Of a stretch of DNA of 16,427 nt, positions 15,985 through 16,427 are shown piece by piece. The stretch is taken from NCBI GenBank assembly GCA_002779205.1, contig PEXF01000122.1, positions 1-16,427 of the forward strand. Direction: 5' to 3'. The notes beneath the pieces were generated by a model that saw nothing but the letters and a program-made list of their open reading frames with translations, was not told where the DNA came from and made no database searches. Numbering within the stretch: the first letter of the stretch is position 1; every line of letters starts with the position of its first letter. The position numbers and the translations under genes were made by a program. Source of the DNA: Candidatus Hydromicrobium americanum. GTDB lineage: Bacteria; Actinomycetota; Humimicrobiia; Humimicrobiales; Humimicrobiaceae.

Positions 15985-16427
15985 ATGAAAAAAATTAAAT
16001 TTTCAAAGTTAAACGGTCAGGGCAATGATTTTATAATAATTAATGCAACTACCGGTAGACTAGATTTATCTAAAATACAAATAATTAGAATGTGCAATAA
16101 AAATTATGGTGTTGGAGCAGATGGTCTGATACTAGTCAGGACATCGGAAGTATCTGATTTAAAAATGGAATATTATAATAATGATGGTTCGATTGCAGAA
16201 ATGTGTGGAAATGGCATAAGATGTATGGCGCGATTTGCCTATGAAAACAATCTAATAAAAAGTAAAAATATCGGTATTGAAACTCTTGCAGGAATTAAAA
16301 AGATATCAATTGATACTAGAGATAATGAAGTAGTAAATATAAAAGTCGACATGGGAACACCTGAATTTAGGCCGGAAAATATTCCTGTAAATATAAAAAA
16401 TAAGACTGAGGTTTTTAACCATAAAAT
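15985..16427 (+). CDS. dapF: Diaminopimelate epimerase, N-terminal part (cut by window end)
   Basis: It interconverts LL- and meso-diaminopimelate, the step that feeds lysine synthesis and peptidoglycan cross-links. The first 147 residues are present: FSKLNGQGNDFIII (6-19), NYGVGADGLILV (40-51) and NNDGSIAEMCGNGIRCMARF (65-84), with the first catalytic cysteine at Cys74. The second catalytic cysteine lies beyond the window. The ATG is well placed 5 nt after AAAGGA (15974-15979). It starts 33 bp after miaA on the same strand and is probably co-transcribed with it. Confidence 0.96.
   Translation, partial: MKKIKFSKLNGQGNDFIIINATTGRLDLSKIQIIRMCNKNYGVGADGLILVRTSEVSDLKMEYYNNDGSIAEMCGNGIRCMARFAYENNLIKSKNIGIETLAGIKKISIDTRDNEVVNIKVDMGTPEFRPENIPVNIKNKTEVFNHK

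Overview
The window is a 16.4 kb, strongly AT-rich bacterial chromosome segment, with poly-A/poly-T tracts and many AGA, AGG and ATA codons. A class A penicillin-binding protein with C-terminal PASTA repeats, RNase Y, SpoVS and a DUF3656-type U32 protein point to a Gram-positive-type lineage: Bacillota or a deep-branching relative. The sequence alone does not fix the phylum. Nearly every gene is a housekeeping gene; the one accessory insertion is an IS200/IS605-family element.

Left region (1-4208, + strand): the 3' end of argG overlaps argH, so the last two steps of arginine synthesis are co-transcribed. An RlhA-like U32 protein, probably an rRNA hydroxylation factor, follows 24 bp later. It converges on a long minus-strand PASTA-containing PBP1A (4209-7040), which is transcribed divergently from tyrS (7245-8480). 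The 204 bp between them hold a plausible promoter for each gene and a 14-bp tandem repeat over the PBP ribosome-binding area.

Middle region (8481-8979): a 499 bp non-coding stretch contains a good sigma-A-type promoter, several hairpins and an intrinsic terminator ending 5 bp before the strong Shine-Dalgarno of rny (RNase Y). It is either an attenuating leader of rny or an independent small RNA. From rny a compact cluster runs rny > GHKL ATPase of unknown function > spoVS > miaB > [IS] > miaA > dapF (cut by the window edge). It joins mRNA decay, a small nucleic-acid-binding protein, the two enzymes that make ms2i6A37 in tRNA, and lysine/peptidoglycan precursor synthesis.

IS element (about 13328-14886): it sits exactly between miaB and miaA. 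tnpA survives only as its 3' end, whereas TnpB is full length with all RuvC and zinc-ribbon residues. The ends look like IS608: TTAC at the left flank, GAAT + hairpin + TCAA at the right. Joining the flanks in silico gives miaB a different C-terminus and stop and places miaA 13 nt downstream, so the element interrupts a former miaB-miaA operon. The predicted omega-RNA guide would match the empty site. The most interesting items are this reconstruction, the rny leader, and the uncharacterised GHKL ATPase.
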